A stretch of 64,000 bases of DNA, taken from contig BCIA01000004.1 in NCBI GenBank assembly GCA_001599815.1, positions 932,862 through 996,861 on the forward strand, read 5' to 3'. The position numbers were made by a program, and so were the translations under genes. Source of the stretch: Furcasterigmium furcatum (taxonomy: Eukaryota > Ascomycota > Sordariomycetes > Glomerellales > Plectosphaerellaceae). Under the pieces are notes generated by a model that did not search any database, had not been told where the DNA came from, and saw only the letters and a program-made list of their open reading frames with translations. Below, one piece after another: positions 32,201 to 43,765 of this stretch. Each line of letters starts with the position of its first letter. Positions within the stretch are counted from its first letter, which is position 1.

Positions 32201-34157
32201 TTCCGCTGACACGGCAAGCCCAGAGAAGCCTCCTGCCATCTTCTCGGTTAAACCCCAATACAGGCCCTCTACCGGGTCTCTGGAATCGGTAAAGATTGCT
32301 AAAAACTTGCATGCTTGCTTCAGATTGATTGTTTGGGTCATCTGCTAGTCCACATTTCGCCACGCCGGAAGGCTGGAACCAGTGCCACCGCAGACTACAG
32401 AAGAAGCTGCCCCTCGACGGACCGCTTGGACACCCTGCCACACTGCCTTGTTGCAGCTCCAAGCAAGCAGAGCCTGGGCTCGAAAGTCTCACTGCACTGC
32501 CGAGCCGATACACATGTCAAGAGCGGGCAGATATCCGAACCACTACATGCAGGGTAGGTGGCTGGGCAGTCCAATGTCCATTTTGGGTGCTGTAATTATT
32601 CGGGCCACCTGTGAGAATCATGTAGCATCGACGAACTGATACCCCGTCATAGATGTTCAGTACTCCTACCCACCATGGGCGATCCTGAGATTCGAGCCTC
32701 CTAGCCATTCACGAAGTGGCCCTCTTCGCCAGCCTGGGTATTCCCATACCAGGAAACTGATATTCGTAGACCTCTGCATCGATAAAGTGCGTACAAGCAG
32801 TCATGAAAGCCAACCAGCACGGTCAAGAAGATGTCATTCTTTTCGGCGGTTGCTCAAGGGCATCTCCGCAGCTTCCTGACTGCCAGGAGCTCGGAATCTA
32901 GGAAAATGGCCGAGAAGGAACAGTCCCTCGGAGCACGACAAGAGCGGAACGCACCAACGACGGCCTTATTTTGGTGAAGATAACCAGTACTGACGATGCG
33001 GGGAGTCTACGTCCGTCTACACCGGAGCCAGGCGGTGTGGTGGTGGTGGGCCGAAATCCGTCCATCGATGTGCAAGGCCCTGCAATGCAATGCAGGCGGC
33101 GAGGAGATGCTCGCACCGTTGACATGCTGTCCTCGCCTCATGTTCGTCTTTGGCGTGGTTCCCTCATTCGTAAATGCGGGATCCAAGCTTGACGCCTCGC
33201 TCGCGATATTCACGGGCCATGCTTCCCATTCACCGCCAGTATCGGAGAGACCTCCCTCTCCCCGTCGAGAGTGATCTTCCTCATGCTTCCTCTATCGCAG
33301 GCCCGCATTGCCTTGTCAAGCACCCACATAGCCTCAGCTACAAACATCATCGACCTAGGTACATCACAGCATGCAGCATTGCCGATCCTCGTCCCATGTC
33401 ACAACCTCCTCCCTTAGATAACATGCAGCTCCTTCAAACTTTGCATACCTGCCTCGATGCTGACTCCCGGAGACCGATAAGGCATGAACACGCCTCGCGC
33501 GGCGTGGAGCCACTGACGTTTCTCCAAGACACGTCCGACAGTGAGCTGCACTATCAAGCCGCTGTATGCGGAGGCGATATGACAGATTGGACGCACCTCG
33601 ACTCGCCGCACATATCCGACGCTCCCCCCTCTGCCGGGAACGGGCGGCACTCGGACCCGGTGCCGGAGTGAGCACGTCTTGCGGAGGGGATGGAGACCCT
33701 GCTCGAGCTCGCAATTCGCGTGCCAGCTTACGACTGCTGGCCTTTGCGGTGCGCGTGCCACGTGGCAGCAGGACCTATGGCGAAGCTCGGGGTTGTGGTG
33801 TTGCAATGGGCAGAAGCTTTATGTTATCGCGGCGTCACCATGAGGTGGTGTGCTTATCATGGTGTTGGTCGCACGGCATGTATGTCATTATTGTAACCAC
33901 AATAGTGCAACGGCAACGGCAGGGAGACAACTTCGCAACGTGAAATGGATGCATTTACTTTCTACGCCACACCTACCCAAAGACGAAAAAAGGGGGGATG
34001 GAGTGGTAAGGTAGCGGTACCTAGCTAGGTGAAAAGGAGACAACGCCGCTGCTGCAACTGCTCAAGACTTCGTACTAAAGTTGGGATGCCCACCCGTTTG
34101 TTTGCCAGCCTGCCTGCCCGGCGCTCGCTCTTTGCCTGCCGCCGGTCAGAGTCTGTC
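29282..34157. other. 4.9-kb interval without recognisable genes
   Basis: No frame on either strand shows a known family, signal peptide or coherent exon set. The longest open frames (30145-30858 minus, 237 codons; 29540-30118 plus, 192 codons; 31170-31685 plus, 171 codons) have odd composition rich in Arg, Ser, His and Pro and overlap one another, typical of chance frames in GC-rich DNA. The left end must hold the dehydrogenase promoter and the right end the Vps17 3' UTR. Composition is balanced, so it is not an obvious AT-rich RIP block. TACCTAGGTA-like motifs occur near 29679-29694 and 34016-34029. Confidence 0.5.
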
Positions 34158-36083
34158 CTAGAAGGTGCTCGTGGCCAGTCGGCTCGCCGCATTCCGCGCG
34201 TCGATGCGGTCCTCGTCCTCGTCCAGGCCGGGAAGGCCGGCGCTGCCGCTCGCGGGGTTGGATCCCTGCGCCTGGGTGTTTTCGTTTTCGCCGTCCTCCG
34301 GGACGCCGGGCATTATGCTGCTGGAGACGCTGCGGTTCAGGGCGTCCGAGCGGCGCGGGACGCCGCTCCATGCGTCGCCCTTGGGGCCCTGGCTGGCCGG
34401 GAGGCTGACGCGGCGAGTGTTCGGGTGGGCTTCGCGTCCAAGCCGGCTCAGGCCGCCCGAGGCATCGATGGTGCGGATATCCGGGCGGACGCTCTCCAGG
34501 AGGGCGAGCGTGCGGCGTTCGGCCTCGATTTCGCGGAGGACGTACTCGCGGATGCTGAGACGGAGGTCGGCGGCGGTGCGGGCGAACCACTTGCGGCGCT
34601 CATGGACTAGGTTCTGCGTGACGCGAGTCGTCTTGTGGTGCAGGGACATCTCCGTGTGGCGTGCCTCGTCAAGAGCCGTGATGGCCTCGTCGACCTTTTC
34701 GCGACGCACGTTGGAGGATGCCTTGAGGCGGTCGGCGGCGTTGAGCTTGCTGCGCGTGTTTTCCTGCGCCTGCAAGAACTCGCGCGTGAGGATTTGCCGG
34801 TTTGTCAGGGTTTCCTTAACAATGAAGGCGTCGGATGAGTGATACTGGAAGGGGTCGCCGACGGTCGTGGCCTGGGCCGTCGCCTGTGCGGCGTGGTAGT
34901 CGCCCATTGTCTGTACGACCTTGCCGAGCTTGCGGTAGGCGTTTGCCAGTCCCTGATGAGGTTCCTGGACGTTCATGGCGCCAAGCTTGACGCCAAAGTC
35001 AGACTCAGCAAGCCCAAGGCCTGTTCTGATATCAGCACGCGGTATGAGTAGTGCGGAAGAGGGCATAGGAGTTTCATACCTCGTCGAGACTTGACCATCT
35101 TGTCCACCTTGTGGCCCGCATCCATGGAGCCGAGGTAGAACAGCTTGACAACAGGGCGAGCCTCCTGTAGCTCGGGCGTGTCGTCAGGGGGAGGAGCGAA
35201 TTGCTTGAGGATCTTCCTGCGCACGCCGGTGGCGGGTTGTTTCCTCTTGACCACAGGGCTGTAGCCAAAGTCGCTCTCCACGAACAGAACCATCTCCTCG
35301 TCCCGCATCAGCACCTCGTTGGAACAGACGTAGTTGAACCACCGCTGAATCAATGCCTTGACCCGAGCCTCGTCCTCATCCGTTCCGGCACCCGCAGAGG
35401 TCAGCGCGGGGGGCACCGCAGGTACCAGTGACTCGGGGTTTGCCGAGATGAGGTGCTCACCGAGCTTGACGAACTCGGAGTGTAATCGGCGGACATCGCG
35501 GTATTGTGTCGTACGGAACCTGGGAATATTGGTCTACGATTGAGTTAGCGCCTTGTCCGTAGAGCAGTGTAATTGCACACACATGAACATCGAAGCGCAG
35601 GATTGGGTCTTTCTTTCCAGTCCTCTCGAGACCAGTCACCTTCGCCACAAGCCTGAACTGGGGTTGCTGCGGCTGTTGAGGTCTCTGGTCTTGCTGGCCC
35701 TGAGGGCCTGCAGAGGAATCCACGTCAGCGACATGAGCTTGTTGAGCCGCGTGAGGTGCGTTTGGATCTTGGGCGTATGATGGGCCTTCGGGTTGGTCTT
35801 CTGCGACGACGGTCTCAGGCCTCGAGTCCTCGGATTCGGGTATCGCGCCAGATGTGGTGCTCGCGGTATCGGGTCTTCTAAACGAATCCTGTCCCTCAAA
35901 GACACCCTCTTGTTGCTGGCTGAAGCCATTGTCCGAGTTGTAGCGGAAGGGAGGCGTCGGGGGTTCGCTGCCGAGTACAGACCCGAACCCGGTCCTGTTC
36001 TGGCGCGGCGAGGAGGTCGGCGAGTTGCCCCACGGCGATGCGCCGGCAGGATTGTCGTCTTGCATAGAAGCACTATAGTCCAT
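34158..36083 (-). CDS. vps17: Retromer sorting nexin Vps17
   Basis: Three exons, 35583-36083, 35080-35533 and 34158-35020, give 605 residues. A disordered N-terminus (MDYSASMQDDN, later poly-Gln/Pro) is followed by a PX domain (about 150-260) with FRLVAKVTGLERTGKKDPIL and RFRTTQYRDVRRLHSEFVKL. A helical BAR domain (about 310-520) contains YRKLGKVVQTMGDYHAAQA and ENTRSKLNAADRLKA. Vps17 pairs with Vps5 to tubulate endosomes in retromer recycling to the Golgi. The ATG at 36083 is chosen because fungal Vps17 starts with this acidic segment; 72 further upstream codons are open but look like leader. It diverges from the cyclin gene. Confidence 0.92.
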
Positions 36084-36601
36084 TGCGTCGGCCGATGTTA
36101 GGACGGCGTGCTCGAGTGGTGGTGAGTTGTTGCGTGGATTGTCCGGTCTTGCGCCGCTGAGGCCGGATGATGCGGGGATATCAGCAACGGCTAGCTGGTT
36201 GGAGAAATATCTCAGTGCCCTGGGACCATGAGAAGCCAATGTAGAGCTTTCGAAGACTTGCGGTAGAGTCGGAGGCGCCCAGCCGAGGAGGAAAAGCAAG
36301 CAATGGGGAGTGGTGTCTCGATTCCGCAGACGCTTGATGCGATGGCATCACTGGCAGGACCGACAAGGAGCTGCTGCCTCGTCATCAATGGCGGACGTAG
36401 CGAGAGAAAGTGGGTCCGAGCTCTCAACTTCAGTCGCGCGGCAGTTGCGGCTCATCGCGGCTGCCGTCTCAACTCTGGGATAGCTTCAGCCAATGACAGG
36501 CATTGTGTCGACCATTAAACCCATCTTTCCTTTTTCCTCGTCGCAACATTCAACTTCAAGATACACAGACCAGACTGTTCTCACATCCGAAAGACTCAGT
36601 C
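36084..36601. promoter_or_regulatory. Divergent promoter region, Vps17 and cyclin-L-like gene
   Basis: These 518 bp must serve both opposite starts. A CAATGACA segment near 36490 and a pyrimidine-rich leader (36525-36545) lie on the cyclin side. Confidence 0.45.
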
Positions 36602-37586
36602 ATGGCGCACTTGACGAATCCTCTTGCGGCGCCGGCACAGCTGCACCTGCGATCCAATCGCAGCCCCATTCCTTCCGACCTCCTCGACGTCATCCTCTAC
36701 AGGTCGCAATGCCTCACACAAGCCGCCGGCATGCTGCTAGACCTTCCCCAGTCGGCAACGGCCCAGGCCAATGTCATCCTGGCCCGCTACTGGCTTGTCG
36801 AGTCCCCGATGGACCATGAATTCAGCGTATGTTTCCTTCAGCATTCCGTTCCTGGCCTGCCACTGACACCGGCAGGATGCCTCAGCCGCTGCGCTCTTCC
36901 TAGTCGCCAAGATGGGTGCCTCGCCCAGATCAACTCGAGACTTCTCCAACGTCTACGGTTACCTCCTCTCCGCAAATTGCCAGTTCTTCCGCAATAACGA
37001 GCCCCCGCCGTCGAAAGACCCACCCTCGTACCACCAGCACGAAGACGAATACCTCGCCTTCCAAACCCGTATGTTGGCGCTGGAGGCACGGATCCTGTGG
37101 GCGCTGTCCTTTGATACACACGTGTCACTGCCACACCCACTGGCCGTGACATATCTACAGACCTTGGACTTTCTCGGCCAGCCGAAGGAAAAGATCGGCA
37201 GGCGGACAGTGGAATACTTGAACACATCGCTGCTCTCCCCTCAGATGCTGTACCTCACCCACCAGCCACATGCGTTGGCCACCGCTGCCATCTACAACGC
37301 AGCGAAAGATCTTGGAGCCAAAGCACCTGAATGTGCGTGGTGGGAGGTGTTCGACGTGGACCGTGAGGAGCTCGGCTTTCTTGTAGTCGGTATGCGCAGC
37401 TTGGAAGGCTGGGCCAAAGCCCAGCGAGATGATGTTCCCTCCCTCATGGGAGAGCGCATGATCACGAGAGATCTGGTGGCGGCTCAACTTGATCAACGCG
37501 GCTTGCACTTCAGTAACGGCAACGACGGTGGTGATGAAGAGGATGAGCTGATGCGAAAGATGGATGCCAAGATGGCCGGCACATAG
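36602..37586 (+). CDS. Cyclin-L-like protein
   Basis: Two exons, 36602-36826 and 36876-37586, give 311 residues. The first cyclin box runs from residue 25 to about 130: RSQCLTQAAGMLLDLPQSA, ANVILARYWLVES, FSDASAAALFLVAK, PRSTRDFSNVYGYLL and ALEARILWALSFDTHVSLPH. A second, weaker helical repeat follows. This order matches transcription/splicing cyclins (cyclin L, fission yeast Pch1) that activate Cdk11/Cdk9-type kinases. The acidic tail (GGDEEDELMRKMDAK) lacks the RS domain of animal cyclin L. The splice joins MDHEFS to DASAAALF. Cyclin K/C-type is the alternative. Confidence 0.82.
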
Positions 37587-37829
37587 GCTGTGAATTGCCT
37601 TCAAGATGCAACGCTATCAACACGACCCTGAGCTTTTTTCGAATCGACCAATACCCATATACTCCTCCTCACTTGAGGCATCATCCACGCAAGGGGTCGG
37701 TCAGAACGACCTGATTTTATTGGAACCAGACACGCGAGGAGCACGACTTTTCGACGTCGGTCACTGCAGTCCTCAGAGGACGTGGTATCCTGTCCTCGGC
37801 GTGGAGACCATCTGCTTCCCTTGTATCTC

Positions 37830-39338
37830 TTATCGAGCAGCTCCAACGTGTTTTTGGCTGGGAGCGTCATCCGAAGTGGATTCGTCCTGCCATGCGACTT
37901 GAATCTGTCACATGGTCGTTAGCGCCGGGTCAAGGAATATTTGGCCAAGGGAACTTACATCAGTCTTCTTGAGAATGTCTCCGTATCGGACAATCTCGAC
38001 TTCGCTGCCGCTTGGCGAGTGTTCCGCTGCCTCAGACTCACGCCCTCTGAGCGTCTTCATCCCGATAGCACCGGCCTGGTGGTTCACCGACTCGGGCCGC
38101 CATCGCGAACCGTTCAGTTGGCTTGGGTGGGTTCCGAGCTGGCCACTCCGGCCCTCGCTGAAATACCCTGGCTTGCTGGCGCCTGTGGAGAAGAAGCCTG
38201 GCAGCATCTTGCGGAACAGGGGCTTGAGCGCAGGCCCACAGGCAGAGATGATGGCCACATTGACCTCAACCGTGTTCAGTGTAACACCGAGGGTGTGACG
38301 GGAGTCCACTCTGCCATAGAACATCTGATAGAGCTGGTGGACTCTCATAATGCCGACGATCGCAACTCTGTCATTCCGTCAGTCCATACGTCCAGGACAA
38401 CCGAAGAGGCTGGGATACTACATACACACCACCCAGAAGGAAGACGAAGATCAGGCCGATCTTTGCGGCGAGCCGCATCTTGAGTCCAACGAAGATCCAG
38501 ATTGGGATGGCCAGCACCAGGAAGTCGGTCAGGATTGTGATCGCGGCGGTGCTGATGTAGAACGCGGGACCATCGATTTTCCCGGTAGGCGTGATGGACC
38601 AGTCCCAGTAGGAGTTGACTGGGAGGGACTGGAAGATGACGACGAGGAAGATGGCAATCATCTGGGCAATATTGAAGGCATTGAGTCCATGGATGATCCA
38701 TTTCACCTTCTGGTCGTTTCTTCCGAAGCCCAGCCTCAAGAGAAACATGAGGACCGAGCTCTTGACGAGGGCAAGGATCGGGTTGTACAAGACTTGCATG
38801 ATCCAATTCCAGAACATCGAGGGCTGGGGATCATACAACTCCATGGGGACGTCCTCTGTCCTGAAGCCGATGAACTCGTATCGGAAAACTGCAGAAGGAT
38901 TGGTATCAGCCTGCCTGTGGCCCACGAAGAAATGGCAGTACTTACACATGTACGTCGGAGCTACCATGGCGATGGACAGGAGCTGGGATTCGGAAAGTCA
39001 GCGGGCACTCGAAGTCTTGCTTGGTTAGCCATGGATGGTGCTCACCATTGCCACGGCAATGAGGTAGTCGTCTACGAGGCGCTGTCAGCTTCGATGCTTC
39101 TGGGTTGGGGGCTTCCGCTTGACTCTGCGGTACAGAGACCCGACATACCGATACCGAATTGCTTCGTTTGAAATCTCGAAACTATACGAAGACACCAGGA
39201 TACGAATGCCAAAGCCGTGAACAGTACGACAATGGCGACGGCGGCTTGTTGGGTTCCGTTGGTAGGGAGGCTGCCGACTTCCTCCCACCGCCGCACGATA
39301 GAAGAGCTGGCACCGGCAAGCTGGTCATCAGTCTCCAT
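37830..39338 (-). CDS. Pth11-like rhodopsin-domain membrane receptor
   Basis: Six exons, 39149-39338, 39046-39071, 38946-38982, 38426-38888, 37959-38367 and 37830-37904, sum to exactly 400 codons (399 residues). Exons 2 and 3 are only 26 and 37 nt but restore FGIGDDYLIAVAM and LLSIAMVAPTYM. Seven helices fit the fungal rhodopsin-type domain: QQAAVAIVVLFTALAFVSW, IAVAMLLSIAM, WNWIMQVLYNPILALVKSSV, MIAIFLVVIFQSLPV, YISTAAITILTDFLVLAIP, KIGLIFVFLLGGVVAIVG and VEVNVAIISACGPALKPLF. It lacks a CFEM domain. Family members sense surface or nutrient cues; Pth11 itself acts in appressorium formation in Magnaporthe. The tail is Ser/Arg-rich and may be phosphorylated. Confidence 0.9.
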
Positions 39339-40940
39339 GATGCCGATCGTGGTTATCGGGGAAGTGGAGTGTCGCGAGGACGATCTGGAGGAGGCCGAAG
39401 GAGCGGAGAGGAGACAGACACAAGGAGCAATGAACGACAGGTGCATCAGCCACACGCCCAACCCACCGAGTTGACAGACGACGAAGACGATCCATTCTTT
39501 ATTATCACCTCAGGATCTGCGAGATTTACAGCGCCAACAGCCAGCCCTTGCTTTGACATGTGTGGCATCAGGGATGAGGGCAAGGATTTGCACAGAAAAA
39601 GGGGTCGATGGCCACCACTACAACTGGGCAGGTGGGAGTTCTAGGTCTTCGGCGCGGTCTTCCACAGACACGGACGAAATTCTTGCCACTTGGAAGAGCG
39701 GCGCAGACGAAGCGAGCGGAACATCTTCCGTTATTGTCTCTTTCCCCCGACTCGAAGCCCAAGCAGCGCAACACTCCCTCGGTCTCGTCGCCCCTTGGCC
39801 ACCCTTTCGAGTCTCAGCCCCTGCCTGGTTCTCGATTCATTTGCCAGCTTTATCTTTGCGGACGACCAAGTCGACAGGCCCCACGAGTCCAAGACATCAT
39901 GTTGGGGCTTCGTCGGTGCTGTCGCCAACACTACCCACATCTGCAATCCCTGACTCAGGAGCATGTGGTCATGTCCGAGGTGTCAGAGTGGTATGCGGCA
40001 CAGCAAGTCAGCCAGGGGCCGTTGGCCAGAGCCGTTACGGTTGCATTGAAGAATTCCCCGGGATCCCGTTCAAGTCTAGAAGCCAACGGCCGCGCCGTCC
40101 GGTCCTTGGAGACTTCCGCGGAAGCCTCGCCTGGGCCCCAATACATACAAGTACATACATACAGTATCACCGAGAACAACATCCGAGCTACGCACGTGTC
40201 CAGCCGGTTTCTCCGTAAGCCCGAGCATTATTGAACATGGGTTCGCTGCAGAATTGATGCCACGCAACACCCATGCCGATAAATATACGACATTCTTGGC
40301 CGCAGTAGTTCCTGGAGCCCCTGATATGATTGAAACCCAACCGTTGGCTGTTGTGGCTTACGGGTTGCGTTGGAGTTTGCTGTGCCACATCGGCGCAGGC
40401 CGAGACTCAGGGGCACGTCCACTCAGGCACGCTTAAATGGGCAGGGATGTCCCATTACCGGGGACTTGACCCATCAGCATCTTGGCAATATCAGAGCGGC
40501 TTCCATGACCGGTAAAAGTGATCCTGTCCTCCAGGACGAGATTCTGGTACGATAGCCAGGCCCGAGCGTGGCCGGCCAGGTCCGGTCAGGGTTACTGGTT
40601 ACGACAGGATACATACAAGTATCCCTCGTCTAGGATTGCACGTTCCAGTTGCCTCTGTGGGATAGAGACCCGTTGCTAGCATGTCGAATATTGTGAGGCA
40701 ATCTCTCGTGGCATGATGGCCATGGGGCCAAACCCTCGGCATAACGCCCTCAATGAGAGCTTGACTCGGGGTAACGTGGCCGGGCGTGGATCTTTCTGAA
40801 CGCCGAGCTTCGGGGTCCCAAGGAGGGAGAGTCTGGCCTAGCATGCAAGTATAATTAAGACGAGTCCTACCTGTGGCTGTCCAACATCTTCTTTCCCGCA
40901 GCGATCGGCAGTCCCACGACCCAGTCCATAGCTATTCGCC
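39339..40940. other. Gene-free interval upstream of two divergent genes
   Basis: These 1.6 kb separate the receptor and the FAD oxidase, which are transcribed away from each other. No frame shows family features. Both promoters must lie here. Confidence 0.5.
40850..40857 (+). promoter_or_regulatory. Possible TATA box of the FAD oxidase gene
   Basis: TATAATTA lies about 85-90 bp before the ATG at 40941, in the expected orientation. Confidence 0.4.
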
Positions 40941-43032
40941 ATGTTGGGTTCACACACTCTTTTTTACGCCGCATTGCTGTCGGTGAACAGCCTCGCCTCG
41001 GCTCAGACCATCATCGATGGCGGCGCCACCGTCGGTAGGTTTCTTGTTGTCCGGGATCCAGAAAGCCCATCGTATCTGACCTGAGCCTTCACACAGAGGC
41101 CAACAGCGACAATGTCCTGCCCGCGGCTGAACCCGTCTCTGGTCATGACTGGCTGCCGGAGGAGTCCGTCCAGCTGACGAGCGCCGTGCTCAGCAACCTC
41201 ACCGACCTCGACCTGACGAACATCACCTACTTCGACTTTGATGATTCGGACTCGGCCGAGGCGAAGCGTTCGATCCTGTGGCCTCGGTGCAAGTCGTACC
41301 CCGGTGACCTGCTGTACCCCATCGACATCGCCTGGAACGTCTTCAATCTCCTGCTCGGAGGCCGCCTCATCAAGACCGTTCCTGTCGGTGCTCCTTGCTA
41401 CGACCAGTTCGGCAGGCGTGACGAGGCAAAGTGTGCCACCGTCGCGGCAAACTGGGGTGATGCCTTGTTCCAGTAAGATTACCGTCGTCAATGGTTGGAC
41501 TTGTTGCAGTACTAACAATGAGTAGCATCGCCGACCCGACCTCCGTCATGCGTCCCATCTGGCAGGGCTTGACGTGCCTTCACACGGGCAACTTCACCGA
41601 CAGATGCGAGCTGGGCGGTTTCCCCTCGTATGTCGTCCAGGCCACCAACGTTGCCCACATCCAGCTGGCCGTCAACTTTGCGCGCACCCTCAACCTGCGC
41701 CTGGTTGTCAAGAACACCGGCCACGACTTCAATGGTCGGTCCCTCGGCGCCGGTGCCCTGTCCATCTGGACCAACAAGCTCAAGTCCATCAAGTTCCACA
41801 AGGAGTACAAGACGAGCGACTACACCGGCCCGGCCCTGCAAGTCAGCGCAGGCGTCCTGAGCCACGAGCTGTACGAGGCCGCCGATAAGTACGGCGTCAC
41901 CGCCGTCGGCGGCGAGGGCTACTCTGTCGGATGGGCCGGAGGCTACCTCGCGGGCGGCGGGCACTCTCCCATGTCGTCCATGTACGGCCTGGGAGCGGAC
42001 CAGATCCTCAACGTCGAGGTCGTCACGCCCGACGGCCGGTTCGTGACGGCTAACGAGAAGCAGAATACGGAGCTCTTCTGGGCGCTGAGGGGCGGAGGCG
42101 GCAGCACCTTCGGCGTCGTGACCTCGTACACGGTCAAGGCGCACCCTAAGATCCCCGTCACGGTGGCCAACTTCAGCTTCGGCATCAGCGCGACGCTCAG
42201 CCGCGAGACGTTCTGGGAGGGCGTCCGCGCGTTCTGGGAGATGCTGCCCGTGTTCAACGACGCCGGCAACTACCAGTACTGGAACGTCTTCAACTTCGGC
42301 CCCGAGTTCCTCCAGTTCGGCATGGCACCCTGGTTCGCGCCCGGCATGACCGTCGAAGAGGTCAAGAACCTCACGGCGCCGCTCTTCGCCAAGTGGGCGG
42401 CCCTCGGCATCGAGGTCGACGCGCAGTGGACCGAGCACGCCCGCTTCCTGCCCGCGTACAGGGCCGGGTTCCACGCCGAGGCCATCGGCGGGTGGAACGT
42501 CAAGACCGCCTCGCGCATCTTCCCGCGCGAGAACTTCGTGGACCCCGTCAAGTTCAACGAGACCTTCAATGTGCTCAAGACCACCAACGACCAGGGCGGC
42601 CAGCTCATCGGGTTCGGAATCACGGGCGGACCCGGACCGCACCCCGACAACGCGGTCAACGACGCGTGGAGGGACGCCGCCATGTTCTGCATCACGGGTA
42701 TGGGCTGGGACGACAACGCGCCGCTGGAGGAGATGGCGCGCCTGAGCAAGAAGCTGACGGAGGAGTGGATGGAGCCATGGAGGCAGGTGGCGCCCAACTC
42801 CGGATCGTACGCCAGCGAGGGCGACGTTTCGGAGCCCGACTGGCAGAAGTCGTTCTACGGCCAGAAGAAGTACGACAGGCTGTACGCGCTTAAGCAGAAG
42901 ATCGACCCCAAGGGCCTGTTCTACGCGCACATGGCTGTGGGCAGCGAGGACTGGTACGTGACGGATCAGTTGCCGGGCCTTCCTACGCAGAATGGGCGTC
43001 TCTGCAGGGTGCAGAAGCGTTGCGCTGAGTGA
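40941..43032 (+). CDS. Secreted FAD-linked oxidoreductase (BBE/VAO family)
   Basis: Three exons, 40941-41034, 41097-41472 and 41526-43032, give 658 residues. A signal peptide (MLGSHTLFYAALLSVNSLASA) predicts secretion, supported by sites such as NLT, NIT and NFT. The PCMH-type FAD domain contains VVKNTGHDFNGRS, where H223 is the likely 8-alpha-histidyl FAD attachment. Next come GYSVGWAGGYLAGGGHSPMS and YGLGADQILNVEVVTPDG. No Cys is present at the second attachment position seen in berberine bridge enzymes, so single covalent linkage is inferred. The BBE domain closes the protein. Homologues oxidise sugars, alcohols or secondary metabolites; the substrate is unknown, and no biosynthetic cluster surrounds it. 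Confidence 0.92.
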
Positions 43033-43765
43033 CGGCGGTGGTGCTGATGTTTTGATATCTTGCTGCAATGGGAGGCTAGCGGTCGATTTAGAGGAGGCTT
43101 GATGTACGTTAGTTGTTGAAGAGAGGCCTGGGCGACCTACAACTCGTCTCAGCGAGAAGCAAATAGTATAATTCTCTTGCTCATCACCGTTGTCCCGTCA
43201 CCGAACCTCTTGGTGTTGAGCGAGTGAGAGTGAATATCCCAAGTCATGGGGTTGGTCGAGGTGGGTGCGTGTTGCAGGAACTCTGAGAGGCGTGAATGTC
43301 AAGGAAACCGCCGTCCTGTCCACACATCGATTGTGTTCTTCGAAATTGATGTCTCTGGTACTTCATGCTGCCCTCGGATAATACTCGTAGGTCGAGGTCT
43401 ATTATGTTCTGGAGACGAGACTGAGTGATGATTCGACGGCGGTCGATTCGAGGTCAGGGCAGGAGATTACGTAATCAAGCCAGGGCATAAAGCCGAGCTC
43501 TAACGTAGGTGATGCAGGTGCTAGCGCCACCCCCAGTGGAAGGAAGCGCCTGTGGCCGGCCTTTACCGATCGCCTGGGATCCATTCCCAGCGACCGCGCA
43601 GCAAGTGGATTTCGGTCTCCGTCGTCGATGCAAAAGACAACAAATGCCCCCCCTTCAAACACAACAACACCAACACCAGCTGTCGCCTTCTCCCCGTCCA
43701 GCCGCCTCCGGACGCAGAAACTTTCCTTCTACACTAATACTTCATTTTGTTTCTCTCCGGTCCGC
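43033..43765. other. Intergenic region
   Basis: These 733 bp between two plus-strand genes hold the oxidase 3' UTR and the Mdv1 promoter and leader. The stretch 43645-43760 is C/A- and pyrimidine-rich, like a fungal 5' UTR. Confidence 0.5.

Noticed and set aside
29282..34157. RIP-degraded transposon
   Set aside because: The interval is not AT-rich, and no transposase, reverse transcriptase or terminal repeat could be seen.
41512..43068. 518-codon open frame antisense to the FAD oxidase
   Set aside because: It is the GC3-driven shadow of a clearly conserved gene and has Arg/Val/Leu/Gly-biased composition without any domain.
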